From: Enterobacillus tribolii
GTDB taxonomy: Bacteria; Pseudomonadota; Gammaproteobacteria; Enterobacterales; Enterobacteriaceae
Reading direction: 5' to 3'
Assembly (NCBI RefSeq): GCF_003363015.1
Contig: NZ_QRAP01000005.1
Span: 124,001 to 188,000 of the forward strand
DNA: 64,000 nt
Under the pieces are notes generated by a model. That model was not told the origin of the DNA and searched no databases. It was given only the letters and a program-made list of their open reading frames with translations. A program made the position numbers and the translations under genes. Of the stretch, positions 22,098 through 33,243 are shown piece by piece (position 1 is the stretch's first letter; each line of letters begins with the position of its first letter).

Positions 22098-23001
22098 CGA
22101 TCGCCTCCCGGGCCGCCAGCACGGGCTTGCGCCGTTCATCCCGCCTTATCGCTACGTAGACGTCGATATTGAGATGTCCGGCGGCATCGTCGGACAGCGC
22201 CCGATAGCACAATCCCTCCTGATGAAAGGTGCACACGGACTGCGGCAGGAGCGCGACACCCTTGCCTCTGGCGATGCGTGACAACATGGTGAGGGAGTCT
22301 TCGGGCTCTTTTATGCGCCTGAGCGTAACGGGAAGCGTGCTGAAGTAGCGCTCACATTTGTCATAGTAGGCCGGATTTGCGCTGCGCGGAAACCAGAACA
22401 GCGGCAATCCGGCGATATCGGTCAGCGAAACTTTTTCTTTCAGGCTTGCCGGATGCGCAACCGGCATCGCAACCCGCAGCGGCTCGCGGCACACCCAGTC
22501 AAATACGATATCATCCTGAATCTCCGCCCCCTGTTCTCCGGTCAGAACCAGGTCCAGGCTATTTTTCGACAGGCACTGAAGCAGTTGCGCCGAACTCAGG
22601 TAAGGCGTGCCGGCGTCCTCGTTGACATTCAACGTTTTCAGAGGCCCGCTGAGCGCCGGAATATGGTCAAAATCCAGCGTCCGGGTGAAGCCGATGCGCA
22701 CGGTTTCCTGCTCGTTTGACAGCGCCGGTTTCAATGCGCCCAGCTCACGCAGGATATGCTCAGCCCTGACAACCAGCATCCGGCCGGCTTCCGTCAGGTG
22801 AACCTCCCGCGTGTTCCGGCTGAAAAGCGGCACGCAGAGCATCTCTTCCAGGCTCAGGATCTGCCGGGTAAGAGGGGGCTGCGTCATCCTGAGCCGGTCA
22901 GCCGCTTTTCTGAAATTCAGCTCCTGCGCAACGGCCAAAAAGCACCGTAGTTGCTTTACGGTAGGGAGATTACCGCTGATAAGATTTAAGGCTTCATTCA
23001 T
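22042..23001 (-). CDS. LysR-family transcription regulator
   Basis: The 319-residue product has an N-terminal helix-turn-helix (about 13-70; LRCFLAVAQELNFRKAADRL and RMTQPPLTRQI) and a C-terminal effector-binding domain of type 2 periplasmic fold. The ATG at 23001 is chosen over a TTG 18 nt upstream. No effector can be deduced. It overlaps the end of rluA by 56 bp on the opposite strand and lies 73 bp downstream of an aldo/keto reductase gene on the same strand; both are absent from the E. coli rluA-djlA interval and may act together. Confidence 0.87.
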   Translation of the reverse strand: MNEALNLISGNLPTVKQLRCFLAVAQELNFRKAADRLRMTQPPLTRQILSLEEMLCVPLFSRNTREVHLTEAGRMLVVRAEHILRELGALKPALSNEQETVRIGFTRTLDFDHIPALSGPLKTLNVNEDAGTPYLSSAQLLQCLSKNSLDLVLTGEQGAEIQDDIVFDWVCREPLRVAMPVAHPASLKEKVSLTDIAGLPLFWFPRSANPAYYDKCERYFSTLPVTLRRIKEPEDSLTMLSRIARGKGVALLPQSVCTFHQEGLCYRALSDDAAGHLNIDVYVAIRRDERRKPVLAAREAIVRNPARTGNASANRMPDA

Positions 23002-23074
23002 CTTTTTTCTCTGCTGCAACGCGCGCCGCTCCCATTTATAGCGCCGCGATGTTGCAAATGGAAGCCGCCAAAAA

Positions 23075-24073
23075 TCAGGTATTGATCCCCTTCATACCCT
23101 CTCTGGAATAGCGTTCCCCTCTCACCAGGGAATGAGGCTGAATGGCATTAAGTCGCTCGACGTCTTCCCCGCTTAAAGAAATATCCGCGGCCCGGACGTT
23201 TTCAATAAGATAATCAATATGCCGGGTTCCCGGAATCGGTACGGTTCTTTGATATTGCGCCAGCAACCAGGCAAGCGCGATCTGGCCCTGGGTACATTGA
23301 TATTTTTCCGCCAGCGGCTGAACAGCACGAAGCAACGCCGTATTATGGTCGATATTCTCTTGCTGAAAACGTTCATTATTCTTACGGAAATCGCCGTCCG
23401 CGAAATCCGTATTATGTAAATAACGGCCGGTGAGAAAGCCGCGCCCGAGCGGTGAATAAGGAACCAGCCCAATCCCTAATTCCTTAACCACGGGCAGAAT
23501 GTCATGCTCAATATCCCGGGTCCATAATGAGTATTCCGTCTGAAGCGCCGTCAGCGGGCAGACGGCATGCGCCCTGCGCAGCGTTGCGGCAGACACTTCA
23601 CACAATCCGGCGTGCTTAATCTTTCCCTCTTTTATCAGCCCGGCCAGGCATTCCATGCTTTCTTCAATCGGCGTTTCATGGCTGACACGGTGCAAATAAA
23701 ACAGATCGATGCATTCTGTTCCCAGACGTTGCAGGGAATCATGGCAGCAGCGGCGGATATAATCAGGGCTGTTATTAATAGTGCGGGCATAAGATTCATC
23801 GGGAGAACGCACAATACCGCATTTCGTCGCAATACGGAGTTCCGCCCGTGCGGATTTGGAAAGGCCGGAAAGAAAATGGCCGATTAATCGTTCATTGTGC
23901 CCCCGGCCATAAAGATCCGCGGTATCAATAAAATTTACGCCCAGCTCAATGAGTTTATTCAGTACGCGGAGTGCGTTCGCATCATTGGTTTCACCATAGA
24001 ATTCACTCAACCCCATGGCGCCGTACCCGATAGCGCTGACGGCCAGCTCAGATGAAAGCGATCTTCTGTTCAT
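23075..24073 (-). CDS. Aldo/keto reductase
   Basis: The 332-residue product is a TIM-barrel NADPH-dependent oxidoreductase of the AKR superfamily. The catalytic residues are visible: Asp and Tyr in FIDTADLYGRG, Lys in RIATKCG and His in DLFYLHRV; the cofactor loop includes VPYSPLGRGFLTG, and IPGTRHIDYL follows. The substrate is unknown. The ATG at 24073 has AGGAG 7 nt upstream; a TTG 18 nt earlier is unlikely. Codon use is more AT-rich than in neighbouring djlA and rapA. Together with the LysR gene it forms an insertion between rluA and djlA. Confidence 0.88.
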   Translation of the reverse strand: MNRRSLSSELAVSAIGYGAMGLSEFYGETNDANALRVLNKLIELGVNFIDTADLYGRGHNERLIGHFLSGLSKSARAELRIATKCGIVRSPDESYARTINNSPDYIRRCCHDSLQRLGTECIDLFYLHRVSHETPIEESMECLAGLIKEGKIKHAGLCEVSAATLRRAHAVCPLTALQTEYSLWTRDIEHDILPVVKELGIGLVPYSPLGRGFLTGRYLHNTDFADGDFRKNNERFQQENIDHNTALLRAVQPLAEKYQCTQGQIALAWLLAQYQRTVPIPGTRHIDYLIENVRAADISLSGEDVERLNAIQPHSLVRGERYSREGMKGINT

Positions 24074-24267
24074 ATTTGGCTCCTTTAGCAATTCGCCGCA
24101 TTATTTCACGCGCCATTCCCCCTCTGAATTGCCATTTTTGTTATGCAATAAAGGTATCAGCGGGTACGTGAATGCCGTGAATTGATGCCGGAGCGCGGAT
24201 GAATGAGGATGGGAAAGTTTAATGAGTAAAGGCCGGGTTGCATACGCACACCCGGCCACTGCGGATT

Positions 24268-25098
24268 TTACTTAAACCCTTTTTCTCTTTTAATCAGGTC
24301 ATACGCCGCCTGAATATCCTGCGCCTTTTCCTTAGCCATCTCCATCATCTGCGGCGGCAGTCCTTTCGCCACCAGCTTGTCGGGATGATGCTCGCTCATC
24401 AGCTTGCGATAGGCGCGCTTCACGGTCGTATAGTCGTCATTCGGGCTGACCCCGAGCACCTTGCATGCGTCCTCCAGCGTCGGCCCGCGCTGCGCCTGCT
24501 GGTAGCCGCTTTGCTGCCGCTGCCCGCCGGTGTACTCACCGTAGCCGCCGCCGAACTGACGGCCGCCTTCCATCATGCTGAGGAACTGATCGAACTGCGC
24601 CCGGGAAATACCCAGCTCTTCGGCGATGACATACAGTATCTGGCGCTCATTGGGATGCAGCGAACCGTCGGCAAAAGCCGCCTGGATCTGAATTTCCAGA
24701 AACATCCGAATCAGGTCGAAGCGCCCGAAGCACACGCTGCGCAGTTCGCGCAGTTTGTCACGCAGCGGGAAGTTAGGCTCCTTTCCCTCGCGGAAAGCCT
24801 GCTGCGCCATGGTGCGGGCCTCGCCATGCAGTTGCATGCGGTCCATGAACATGCTGGCGATATGGATATCCGCCTCGGTGACACGCCCCTTCGACTTGGT
24901 CAGGTGACCCATCACCCGGTACGTAGTCTGAAAAAACAGCGTCTGGCGCTGTTGCTGGTTGGAAAAATAGCCGGACCGGCGCGTCGCGCGCGCCTTGTCC
25001 ACCATGTATCCCAGCAACAGCCCGATAACCACTCCCCAAAAGCCGGCACCCGACACCCATCCCAGCGCAAAGCCAATTAATCTTCCCCAATACTGCAT
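24268..25098 (-). CDS. djlA: Membrane-anchored DnaJ-like co-chaperone
   Basis: DjlA stimulates the DnaK ATPase and influences Rcs envelope-stress signalling. The 276-residue protein has one N-terminal membrane helix (about 8-32), a central TerB-like helical domain (about 55-185), a Gly/Gln-rich linker, and a C-terminal J domain with the required HPD ([10 protein letters not shown]). Length and layout match E. coli DjlA (271). It is divergent from lptD, with 184 bp between the starts. In E. coli it lies next to rluA; here two inserted genes intervene. Confidence 0.95.
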   Translation of the reverse strand: MQYWGRLIGFALGWVSGAGFWGVVIGLLLGYMVDKARATRRSGYFSNQQQRQTLFFQTTYRVMGHLTKSKGRVTEADIHIASMFMDRMQLHGEARTMAQQAFREGKEPNFPLRDKLRELRSVCFGRFDLIRMFLEIQIQAAFADGSLHPNERQILYVIAEELGISRAQFDQFLSMMEGGRQFGGGYGEYTGGQRQQSGYQQAQRGPTLEDACKVLGVSPNDDYTTVKRAYRKLMSEHHPDKLVAKGLPPQMMEMAKEKAQDIQAAYDLIKREKGFK

Positions 25099-25282
25099 AT
25101 CGTCCTCAATTCATCATGCCGACGGACACAAATTGCATTATCATACCTATCATTTATTCCGACGCCTAACAGCGATAGCTACTAATGCGTCGATTTAACA
25201 CTAGCGCAACGCTGATGGGTGAGATAGTCTCTGACCGTTTGCGGCAAGACGCCTCTGAATGACGGAACTTCTGAAACCGCGT

Positions 25283-27628
25283 ATGAAAAAAAGTATTCCA
25301 ACACTCGCCGCTACCTTCGTCTGGTCGGCACTGTATAGCCAGGGAGCACTGGCGGATCTCGCCGAGCAGTGTCTGCTGGGTGTTCCTATGTACAATAAAC
25401 CGCTGGTCTCGGGAAAGCCCGAGGACCTGCCCGTACATATTAAAGCGGATCACAGCAACGCCAATTATCCAGACAATGCGGTATTCAGCGGTAACGTGGA
25501 TATCCAGCAAGGCAACAGCACCCTGACCGCCGATCACGTCCAGCTGGACCAAAAGGACCAGCCCGGTCATCCCGATCCGCTGCGTACCATCACAGCGACG
25601 GGCAATGTTAATTACGGCGACAATCAGGTGCAACTGAAAGGCCCGAAAGCCTGGTCGAACCTGAACACCAAAGATACTAACGTCTGGCAGGGCGATTATC
25701 AGTTCGTTGGCCGTCAGGGCCGCGGCGACGCCGATCTGATGAAAACCCGCGGAGAAAACCGCTATACGATCCTGGAAAACGGAACGTTTACTTCCTGCCT
25801 GCCCGGCGACAACAGCTGGAGCGTGGTCGGCTCCCAGATCATTCAGGACCGTGAAGAAGAAGTCGCTGAAATCTGGAACGCCCGCTTTAAAATCGGCAAA
25901 GTGCCGATCTTTTACAGCCCGTATTTACAACTGCCGATCGGCGACAAGCGTCGTTCCGGCTTCCTGATCCCCAGCCTCAACTATTCCAACGACAGCGGTT
26001 TTGAATTTTCACTGCCGTTCTACTGGAATATCGCGCCGCAATATGACGCCACCATTACGCCGCACTATATGGAAGATCGCGGCCTGCAACTGGAGAACGA
26101 ATTCCGTTACCTGAACGTGACGGGTTCCGGTTTGATGGCGTTGGACTGGTTGGATAAGGACCGTCATTATGACGAGGATCACCCCAATTCCAACGAGAAA
26201 GATCCGAAACGTTGGCTGTTCTACTGGCGTCACGGCGGGGTGATGGATCAGGTGTGGCGTTTTAACATCGATTACACCAAGGTAAGCGATCCCTATTACT
26301 TCTCCGACTTCAGTTCGAAGTACGGCTCCAGCACCGACGGCTACGCCACGCAGAAATTCAGCGTGGGTTATGCCCAGGAGAACTGGGACGCCACGCTGTC
26401 CGCCAAGCAGTTCCAGGTTTTCGCCAACGCCGGTAACGCCAACTCTTACCGCGCCGAGCCGCAGCTGGATATGAACTACTATAAAAATGACATCGGGCCG
26501 TTCGATCTCCATCTCTACGGCCAGGCGGTGAAGTTCACCAGCGAAAACCCCGGCAACCCGACGGCCGAACGTTACCATTTCGAACCGACGATCGACATGC
26601 CGCTCTCTAACCGCTGGGGCAGCCTGAACACCGAAGCCAAGATGATGGCGACGCACTATCAGCAGGACGTGCCGAAAAATAACGCCAACTTCAGCAGCCT
26701 CAAGGACTCCGTCAACCGCGTGATGCCGGAATTCAAGGTCGACGGCAAAATGATCTTCGACCGCGACATGCAGTGGGCGCAGGGCTATACCCAGACGCTG
26801 GAGCCGCGCGCCCAGTATCTGTATATCCCGTACCGCGATCAGAGCAACATCTACACCTACGACTCCACCCTGCTGCAAACCGACTATACCGGCCTGTTCC
26901 GCGACCGCAGCTACAGCGGCCTGGACCGCATCGCGTCATCCAATCAGATCGCCTCAGGGGTCACATCGCGTATTTATGATGATGCCCTGGTGGAACGTTT
27001 TAACGTTTCCGTGGGTCAAATCTATTACTTCACGCGTTCGCGTACCGGCGATGACACTGATACCATCGACCAGAACAAGAATACCGGCAGCCTGGTATGG
27101 GCCGGCGACTCTTACTGGAAGATCAGCGATAGCTGGGGCCTGCGCGGAGGTATGCAGTACGATACGCGTCTGGACAGCGTTGTGTTGGGCGATGCCGTCA
27201 TGGAATATCGCCGCAATGCCGAAACCATGATTCAGCTGAATTACCGTTATGCCAGCCCGGAATACGTTACGGCGATGATCCCGGCTTACAAGAACAATCA
27301 GCTGTACAATCAGGGCATCAACCAGGTCGGCGCCATCGGCAGTATGCCGGTAGCCGATCGCTGGGCGATGGTAGCCGGTTACTATTACGATACCAACGCA
27401 AACCAGACCGCCGACGCACTGCTCGGCCTGCAGTACAACACCTGCTGCTGGTCGATAGGCGTCAACTATGAACGTAAGATCAAAGACTGGGACAATACGG
27501 ACAGAAACAGCAAATACGACAACCGCTTTTCGATCCATTTTGCCCTGCGCGGCATGAGCAATAATTACAGCCTGGGGACCGCAGATATGTTGAGGTCGAA
27601 CATTCTGCCTTACCAGCGTGCGTTCTGA
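25283..27628 (+). CDS. lptD: LPS-assembly outer membrane protein LptD
   Basis: LptD is the outer-membrane barrel that, with LptE, inserts lipopolysaccharide into the outer leaflet. The 781-residue precursor has a signal peptide (cleaved near GALA), a periplasmic OstA/jellyroll domain (about 55-200) and a C-terminal 26-strand barrel. The four cysteines needed for the two long-range disulfides are present (EQCLLG, TSCLPG and the CCW pair near the C-terminus). The ATG at 25283 gives [11 protein letters not shown], as in E. coli; an upstream ATG at 25259 is in frame. It is first in the run lptD-surA-pdxA-rsmA-apaG-apaH. Confidence 0.96.
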   Translation: MKKSIPTLAATFVWSALYSQGALADLAEQCLLGVPMYNKPLVSGKPEDLPVHIKADHSNANYPDNAVFSGNVDIQQGNSTLTADHVQLDQKDQPGHPDPLRTITATGNVNYGDNQVQLKGPKAWSNLNTKDTNVWQGDYQFVGRQGRGDADLMKTRGENRYTILENGTFTSCLPGDNSWSVVGSQIIQDREEEVAEIWNARFKIGKVPIFYSPYLQLPIGDKRRSGFLIPSLNYSNDSGFEFSLPFYWNIAPQYDATITPHYMEDRGLQLENEFRYLNVTGSGLMALDWLDKDRHYDEDHPNSNEKDPKRWLFYWRHGGVMDQVWRFNIDYTKVSDPYYFSDFSSKYGSSTDGYATQKFSVGYAQENWDATLSAKQFQVFANAGNANSYRAEPQLDMNYYKNDIGPFDLHLYGQAVKFTSENPGNPTAERYHFEPTIDMPLSNRWGSLNTEAKMMATHYQQDVPKNNANFSSLKDSVNRVMPEFKVDGKMIFDRDMQWAQGYTQTLEPRAQYLYIPYRDQSNIYTYDSTLLQTDYTGLFRDRSYSGLDRIASSNQIASGVTSRIYDDALVERFNVSVGQIYYFTRSRTGDDTDTIDQNKNTGSLVWAGDSYWKISDSWGLRGGMQYDTRLDSVVLGDAVMEYRRNAETMIQLNYRYASPEYVTAMIPAYKNNQLYNQGINQVGAIGSMPVADRWAMVAGYYYDTNANQTADALLGLQYNTCCWSIGVNYERKIKDWDNTDRNSKYDNRFSIHFALRGMSNNYSLGTADMLRSNILPYQRAF

Positions 27629-27749
27629 TTTCTGAAATGCCCCGGAAACTCCGGGCTTAACGGCCCGGAGCGACGGTTTTTTATCGGCAACACCACGTGT
27701 TTGAATCATTAACCCGCACCCGGTGCGGATTTAGATAAACGGAAAAAGT

Positions 27750-29075
27750 ATGAAGAACTGGAGAACGCTGATACTCAGTGTCGCATTGTGTGCCAACACT
27801 GCGTTTGCAGCCCCTCAAGTCGTTGATAAAGTTGCCGCCGTGGTAGACAACGGCGTGGTTCTGGAGAGCGACGTCGATTCAATGATGCAGTCCGTTAAGC
27901 AAGGCGCCTCCGCCGCCGGACAGCAGCTGCCGGATGACAGCACCTTACGCCACCAGATCCTGGAACGTCTGATCATGGACAACATCCAGCTGCAGATGGC
28001 GAAAAAGATGGGGATCAACATCAGCGATCAGGAAGTAGATAACGCCATCGCCAACATCGCTCAGCAAAACCGCATGACAATGGACCAGATGCGCGGCCGC
28101 CTGGCGGCTGACGGCATTGGTTATAAAACCTACCGTGAGCAGATCCGTAAAGAGATGCTGATTTCTGAAGTGCGTAACAACGAAGTACGCCGCCGTGTGA
28201 CCATTCTGCCGCAGGAAGTCGAAGCGCTGGCAAAACAGGTCAGCGCGCAGAATAGCGGTGAAACCGAGCTTAACCTGAGCCACATCCTGCTTCCGCTGCC
28301 GGAAAACCCCAGCCAGTCTCAGGTCAATGATGCCGAGCAGCAGGCCCGTCAGTTAGTGGACGAGCTGCACAAAGGCGCAGACTTCGCCAAAATGGCAATG
28401 ACGTACTCCGCAGACTCCCAGGCGCTGAAAGGCGGCCAGATGGGATGGGGAAGAATTCAGGAACTGCCGTCCCTGTTCGCCTCCGCCCTGCAAACCGCCA
28501 AGCGCGGCGACATCATCGGCCCGATCCGCTCCGGCGTGGGTTTCCATATCCTGAAGGTTAACGATCTGCGCGGCGATCAGGGCAACATTTCCGTGACCGA
28601 GGTGCATGCCCGCCACATCCTGCTGCGCCCGTCCCCGGTCATGACCGACGAGCAAGCCCGCACCAAACTGGAAGCGCTGGCCCGTCAGATCGACAGCAAG
28701 CAGATTACGTTTGAAGAAGCAGCCAAACAGAACTCCCAGGACCCCGGCTCCGCCCTGAAAGGCGGCGATCTGGGCTGGGCAACGCCGGACATTTTCGATC
28801 CTGCCTTCCGCGATGCGCTGCTGCGCCTGCAGAAAGGCCAGATGAGCTCGCCGGTGCACTCGTCCTTCGGCTGGCACCTGATCCAACTGCTGGACACCCG
28901 CCAGGTCGACAAAACCGACGCGGCCCAGAAAGATCGCGCCTACCGGATGCTGTTTAACCGTAAGTTCGCCGAAGAAGCGCAGACCTGGATGCAGGAACAG
29001 CGCGCGGCAGCCTACGTGAAAATCCTGGACGGCAGCGCCGCGCCGTCCGCAAGCAGCACGTCTGATGTCCGGTAA
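27750..29075 (+). CDS. surA: Periplasmic chaperone and peptidyl-prolyl isomerase SurA
   Basis: SurA escorts unfolded outer-membrane proteins, including LptD, to the BAM complex. The 441-residue precursor (E. coli 428) has a signal peptide (1-20, AFA-AP), an N-terminal chaperone domain, two parvulin domains (about 175-275, [16 protein letters not shown]; and 285-385, [12 protein letters not shown] with GGDLGW) and a C-terminal helix. The tail is a little longer than in E. coli. It lies 121 bp after lptD and overlaps pdxA by 11 nt. Confidence 0.95.
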   Translation: MKNWRTLILSVALCANTAFAAPQVVDKVAAVVDNGVVLESDVDSMMQSVKQGASAAGQQLPDDSTLRHQILERLIMDNIQLQMAKKMGINISDQEVDNAIANIAQQNRMTMDQMRGRLAADGIGYKTYREQIRKEMLISEVRNNEVRRRVTILPQEVEALAKQVSAQNSGETELNLSHILLPLPENPSQSQVNDAEQQARQLVDELHKGADFAKMAMTYSADSQALKGGQMGWGRIQELPSLFASALQTAKRGDIIGPIRSGVGFHILKVNDLRGDQGNISVTEVHARHILLRPSPVMTDEQARTKLEALARQIDSKQITFEEAAKQNSQDPGSALKGGDLGWATPDIFDPAFRDALLRLQKGQMSSPVHSSFGWHLIQLLDTRQVDKTDAAQKDRAYRMLFNRKFAEEAQTWMQEQRAAAYVKILDGSAAPSASSTSDVR

Positions 29076-30075
29076 CTTCCCGCGCATCGTCATTACCCCC
29101 GGCGAACCCGCCGGGGTCGGCCCGGATTTGATTGTCACCCTGGCTCAGCAGGCCTGGCCCGCTGAGCTGGTGGTGTGCGCCGATCCGGCGCTGTTGTCCG
29201 AACGGGCCGACGTTCTGAATCTCCCCCTGACCCTGCGCGACTATGACGCCACGCGGCCCGCACGGGCGCAGGAAGCCGGTACGCTGACCCTGTTGCCGGT
29301 TTCCCTGCATGCGCCGGTTCGTCCTGGCGTACTGGATGTCGCCAACGGCCGCTACGTTACGGACACGCTGGCCCGCGCCTGCGACGGTTGCCTGAGCGGC
29401 GAGTTTTCGGCGCTGGTGACCGGCCCGGTGCATAAGGGAATCATCAACGACGCCGGCGTTCCTTTTACCGGCCATACCGAATTTTTCGCCGATCGCAGCC
29501 ATTGCGATCGCGTGGTGATGATGCTGGCTACCGAGGAATTACGGGTGGCGCTGGCAACCACGCACCTGCCTTTGATGGACGTACCGGCTGCGATTACGCC
29601 GCAGACGCTGACCGAAGTCATCACCATTCTGGCCCACGATCTGCGCACCAAATTCGGCATCGCCCGGCCGCAAATCTACGTGTGCGGCCTGAACCCCCAC
29701 GCCGGTGAAGGCGGGCATATGGGGCGCGAAGAGCTGGACGTCATCATTCCGGTGCTGGACACCCTGCGCGCCCAGGGCATTAGCCTGATTGGCCCGCTGC
29801 CGGCGGATACCCTGTTCCAGCCGAAATACCTGGACCATGCCGACGCGGTGCTGGCGATGTACCATGATCAGGGGCTGCCGGTGCTAAAATATCAGGGATT
29901 CGGCCGCGCCGTGAACATCACCCTGGGCTTGCCCTTTATCCGCACCTCGGTCGATCACGGAACCGCGCTCGATCTTGCCGCAACCGGACGCGCGGAGTCC
30001 GGCAGTTTTAAAACGGCGCTGAATCTCGCCATCAGCATGACTAACAATTCAATGATTAACGACAGCAATGAATAA
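29065..30075 (+). CDS. pdxA: 4-hydroxythreonine-4-phosphate dehydrogenase
   Basis: PdxA oxidises 4-phosphohydroxy-threonine in pyridoxal phosphate synthesis. The 336-residue product matches E. coli PdxA, with [14 protein letters not shown], the metal and substrate residues in [20 protein letters not shown], and [17 protein letters not shown]. The start overlaps surA by 11 nt and the end overlaps rsmA by 8 nt, so the genes are tightly coupled. Confidence 0.95.
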   Translation: MSGNFPRIVITPGEPAGVGPDLIVTLAQQAWPAELVVCADPALLSERADVLNLPLTLRDYDATRPARAQEAGTLTLLPVSLHAPVRPGVLDVANGRYVTDTLARACDGCLSGEFSALVTGPVHKGIINDAGVPFTGHTEFFADRSHCDRVVMMLATEELRVALATTHLPLMDVPAAITPQTLTEVITILAHDLRTKFGIARPQIYVCGLNPHAGEGGHMGREELDVIIPVLDTLRAQGISLIGPLPADTLFQPKYLDHADAVLAMYHDQGLPVLKYQGFGRAVNITLGLPFIRTSVDHGTALDLAATGRAESGSFKTALNLAISMTNNSMINDSNE

Positions 30076-30892
30076 CCGAGTTCATCAGGGGCATCAGGCC
30101 CGCAAACGCTTCGGGCAAAACTTTCTTACCGATCAGTTCGTGATCGATAACATCGTTTCCGCCATCAACCCCCAACCGGGGCAGGCCGTCGTAGAGATCG
30201 GGCCGGGCCTCGGCGCACTGACCGAACCGGTGGCCGACCGCATGGACAAAATGACGGTAATTGAGCTGGATCGCGATCTGGCCGCCCGTCTGCAAACGCA
30301 CCCGTTCATCAGCAGCAAGCTGACCATCCGCCAGCAGGATGCCATGACCGTCGACTTCGGCGAACTGGCCCGCGAGCTGGGGCAACCGCTGCGCGTGTTC
30401 GGCAATCTGCCTTATAACATCTCGACCCCGCTGATGTTCCACCTTTTCAGCTATACTAACTCTATCAGCGACATGCATTTTATGTTGCAGAAAGAGGTCG
30501 TTAACCGTCTGGTTGCCGGGCCGGACAGCAAGGCTTACGGTCGTCTGAGCGTGATGGCGCAGTATTACTGCCAGGTCATCCCGGTGCTGCAGGTGCCGCC
30601 GTCGGCGTTTCGTCCCGCCCCGAAAGTGGACTCCGCGGTGGTCAGGCTGGTGCCGCACGCCGAGATCCCTTGCCCGGTGTCCGAGGTCCGCATGCTCAGC
30701 CGCATCACCACTGACGCCTTCAACCAGCGGCGTAAGACGATCCGCAACAGCCTGGGCCACCTGTTTACGCCGGAGCAACTCGGCGATTTAGGATTAGACC
30801 CGGCTCTCAGAGCGGAAAACATTTCTGTGGCAAACTACTGCAAACTGGCAAACTGGTTGTGCGAACATCCGCAGCCCACACAGGAGCCGTAA
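30068..30892 (+). CDS. rsmA: 16S rRNA dimethyladenosine transferase
   Basis: RsmA (KsgA) dimethylates two adjacent adenines near the 3' end of 16S rRNA during 30S maturation; loss gives kasugamycin resistance in E. coli. The 274-residue product has the SAM-binding [10 protein letters not shown], the catalytic NLPYNIS and the [10 protein letters not shown] segment, and its start region [10 protein letters not shown] is typical. It overlaps pdxA by 8 nt and is followed 4 nt later by apaG. Confidence 0.96.
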   Translation: MNNRVHQGHQARKRFGQNFLTDQFVIDNIVSAINPQPGQAVVEIGPGLGALTEPVADRMDKMTVIELDRDLAARLQTHPFISSKLTIRQQDAMTVDFGELARELGQPLRVFGNLPYNISTPLMFHLFSYTNSISDMHFMLQKEVVNRLVAGPDSKAYGRLSVMAQYYCQVIPVLQVPPSAFRPAPKVDSAVVRLVPHAEIPCPVSEVRMLSRITTDAFNQRRKTIRNSLGHLFTPEQLGDLGLDPALRAENISVANYCKLANWLCEHPQPTQEP

Positions 30893-30896
30893 CGCG

Positions 30897-31274
30897 ATGA
30901 TTGACTCGCCCCGTGTATGTATTCAGGTACAAAGCGCCTACGTTGAAGTGCAATCTCTCCCGGAAGAGGAGCGGTTCGTATTTGCTTATACCGTGACCAT
31001 TCGCAACCTGGGGCGGACCAACGTGCAGTTACTGCGACGTTACTGGCTGATTACCAACGGTAACGGCCGGCAGACGGAAGTTCAGGGGGAAGGCGTCGTC
31101 GGCGAACAGCCGCTGATCCTGCCCAACAACGAGTTCCAGTACACCAGCGGCGCGATTCTGGAAACGCCGTTCGGCACCATGGAAGGGCATTACGAAATGG
31201 TGGGTCACGAAGGTGAAACATTCCGCGTTGCCGTTCCCGTATTCCGTTTAGCGCTACCGACTCTGATTAACTGA
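30897..31274 (+). CDS. apaG: ApaG domain protein
   Basis: The 125-residue protein matches E. coli ApaG, a small beta-sandwich (FN3-like) protein of unknown biochemical role linked to cobalt/magnesium phenotypes. Typical segments are [26 protein letters not shown] and [17 protein letters not shown]. It sits between rsmA and apaH with gaps of 4 and 3 bp, as in E. coli. Confidence 0.94.
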   Translation: MIDSPRVCIQVQSAYVEVQSLPEEERFVFAYTVTIRNLGRTNVQLLRRYWLITNGNGRQTEVQGEGVVGEQPLILPNNEFQYTSGAILETPFGTMEGHYEMVGHEGETFRVAVPVFRLALPTLIN

Positions 31275-31277
31275 TCT

Positions 31278-32114
31278 ATGTCTACATTACTGATTGGCGA
31301 CGTGCATGGTTGCTACGAGGAATTGCGCGCATTACTGGCGCAGGCTGATTTCAATCCTTCCCGCGATACCCTGTGGCTGACCGGCGACCTGGTCGCCCGC
31401 GGGCCGGACTCCGCAGACGTACTGCGTTACGTTTCCTCGCTGGGCGACAGCGTGCGCCTGGTGCTCGGCAACCACGACCTGCATCTGTTGGCGGTCTATG
31501 CCGGCATCAGCCGCAACAAACCCAAAGATAAAATCACCCCGCTGATGGAAGCGCCCGACGCCGACCGGCTGATTAACTGGCTGCGCCGTCAGCCGCTGTT
31601 ACAGGTGGACGACGAGAAAAAGCTGGTGATGTCTCATGCCGGCATCAGCCCGCAGTGGGATCTGGCGACGGCGAAAATGTGCGCCCGCGAAGTGGAAGCC
31701 ATGCTGAGCAGCGACAGCTATCCGCTGTTTCTCGACGCCATGTACGGCGACATGCCGAATAACTGGTCTCCGGAGCTTACCGGGCTGGCGCGCCTGCGTT
31801 TTTCCACCAATTCGCTGACCCGCATGCGTTATTGTTTCCCCGGCGGCGAACTGGACATGATCTGTAAAGACGCGCCCGACGCGGCGCCCGCGCCGCTGCG
31901 GCCGTGGTTTGAACTCGACAGTCCGGTGGTGAATGCCGGTTACTCCATCATTTTCGGTCACTGGGCTTCTCTGGAAGGCAAAGGCACGCCGGAACACATT
32001 TATCCGCTCGATACCGGCTGCTGTTGGGGCGGCAACCTCACCCTGCTGCGCTGGGAAGATAAACGCATCTTTACCCAACCGTCGCGGCAGGCGCCGAAAG
32101 ATGGAATGATATAA
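31278..32114 (+). CDS. apaH: Diadenosine tetraphosphatase (symmetrical)
   Basis: ApaH splits Ap4A into two ADP molecules and also removes Np4 caps from RNA. The 278-residue product carries the metallophosphatase motifs [28 protein letters not shown], and later histidines in [11 protein letters not shown] and [11 protein letters not shown]. It is the last gene of the lptD operon; a strong stem-loop follows 5 nt after the stop. Confidence 0.96.
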   Translation: MSTLLIGDVHGCYEELRALLAQADFNPSRDTLWLTGDLVARGPDSADVLRYVSSLGDSVRLVLGNHDLHLLAVYAGISRNKPKDKITPLMEAPDADRLINWLRRQPLLQVDDEKKLVMSHAGISPQWDLATAKMCAREVEAMLSSDSYPLFLDAMYGDMPNNWSPELTGLARLRFSTNSLTRMRYCFPGGELDMICKDAPDAAPAPLRPWFELDSPVVNAGYSIIFGHWASLEGKGTPEHIYPLDTGCCWGGNLTLLRWEDKRIFTQPSRQAPKDGMI

Positions 32115-32118
32115 ATGC

Positions 32119-32143
32119 ATCAGGCTCCGTTACGGAGCCTGAT
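32119..32143 (+). terminator. Terminator hairpin between convergent apaH and folA
   Basis: An 11-bp perfect stem (ATCAGGCTCCG / CGGAGCCTGAT) with a 3-nt loop, followed by TTCTTC on the plus strand. It lies in the 51-bp gap between the ends of apaH and folA and may serve both directions. Confidence 0.7.
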
Positions 32144-32165
32144 TTCTTCACGCGGTAAACCGGGA

Positions 32166-32651
32166 TTATTTGCTGCGTCTCTCCAGCACTTCAAAGCAGT
32201 AACCGTGAGAGTTTTTATCGTCAGCATCATGAAACTCGCTGAACGTCGTTTCCCAGTCATCCGGATCGTAGGACGGGAAATAGGTATCCCCGCCGACTTC
32301 CATATCAATATGTGTCAGATATAAACGACGCGCCAGCGGCAAAAACTGCTCATACACCCGGCCGCCGCCGATCACCATGACCTCATCCGCGCCGGTTGCG
32401 GCAGCGATCGCTTCTTTGATCGATCCCACCCAGGTGACGCGCTCATCATTGCCGGGCTTGCCGCTTATTACGATGTTATGCCGTCCTGGCAACGGACGCC
32501 CGATGGAGTCAAACGTCCTGCGCCCCATTATCACCGGCTTATTCAGCGTATTCTGCTTAAACCAGGCCATATCGGCCGGCAGGTGCCAGGGCATTTCGTT
32601 TTCCATGCCAATAACGCCATCCGAAGCAAGTGCCGCAATCAGGCTGATCAT
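32166..32651 (-). CDS. folA: Dihydrofolate reductase
   Basis: FolA reduces dihydrofolate with NADPH and is the target of trimethoprim. The ~161-residue product matches chromosomal enteric [19 protein letters not shown], the catalytic Asp27 in [27 protein letters not shown], and [13 protein letters not shown]. The start is set at 32651 to match E. coli Met1; ATGs at 32654 and 32660 are also in frame and nearer to a GGGA site, so the real protein may begin MM or MKMM. Nothing in the active site suggests a resistance allele. Confidence 0.95.
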   Translation of the reverse strand: MISLIAALASDGVIGMENEMPWHLPADMAWFKQNTLNKPVIMGRRTFDSIGRPLPGRHNIVISGKPGNDERVTWVGSIKEAIAAATGADEVMVIGGGRVYEQFLPLARRLYLTHIDMEVGGDTYFPSYDPDDWETTFSEFHDADDKNSHGYCFEVLERRSK

Positions 32652-32775
32652 CATCTTCATCGTTCCCGCAGAGCAAAAGTTCGGCCCACTATACGGAAAG
32701 CCACCTTTTTCGTCGATAGAGAAAAAAGCCATAATCCGGTTATCGGACTAGGACGATTTTTCTGCATACCATCGG

Positions 32776-33243
32776 CTATACGCCCGGTCGTTTCCGGTAC
32801 AGCCACAGCCCCGGCAGAGAAAGCCCGATCGACAATGCCCCGACGATAAACGCCGCCTTGAGAAAGTTGGTCACCAGCGCTTCAAAGAGCAGCGGGCTAT
32901 ATCCCTGATGAGATATCTTCACGACGGAAATCATGGCGGTGTAAGCGTAGATCCCAGGGAACATCGGGATCACCGCCGCCACGGTAAAGACCTTGGGGTG
33001 CGCCAGCAACCAACGGGACCACTGGATACCGATGACGCCGATCATAATCGACGCGCACAGGGTCGCCCATTCCACATTCATGCCCGCCGCCATCATGATC
33101 ATCCGGGAGCCGTGCCCGATACCGCCCAGCAAGGCGCAATAAGGCAACGCGCGTACGGGGACGTTGAATACCATGGCAAACCCCAGCGCCGGGATCGCAG
33201 CCAGAATGACGTCCTGAACCAACGCCAGCAAAAACGTTATCAT
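32776..33243 (-). CDS. yjjB: Small subunit of a ThrE-type exporter (YjjB-like)
   Basis: The 155-residue membrane protein has about five hydrophobic helices and belongs to the DUF3815/ThrE C-terminal family. YjjB works with YjjP; in E. coli the pair has been linked to succinate export. The true start is the ATG at 33243, which overlaps the yjjP stop in an ATGA; the longer open frame upstream is out-of-frame reading through yjjP. Motifs include [17 protein letters not shown] and [10 protein letters not shown]. In E. coli these genes lie far from folA, so this position is different. Confidence 0.88.
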   Translation of the reverse strand: MITFLLALVQDVILAAIPALGFAMVFNVPVRALPYCALLGGIGHGSRMIMMAAGMNVEWATLCASIMIGVIGIQWSRWLLAHPKVFTVAAVIPMFPGIYAYTAMISVVKISHQGYSPLLFEALVTNFLKAAFIVGALSIGLSLPGLWLYRKRPGV

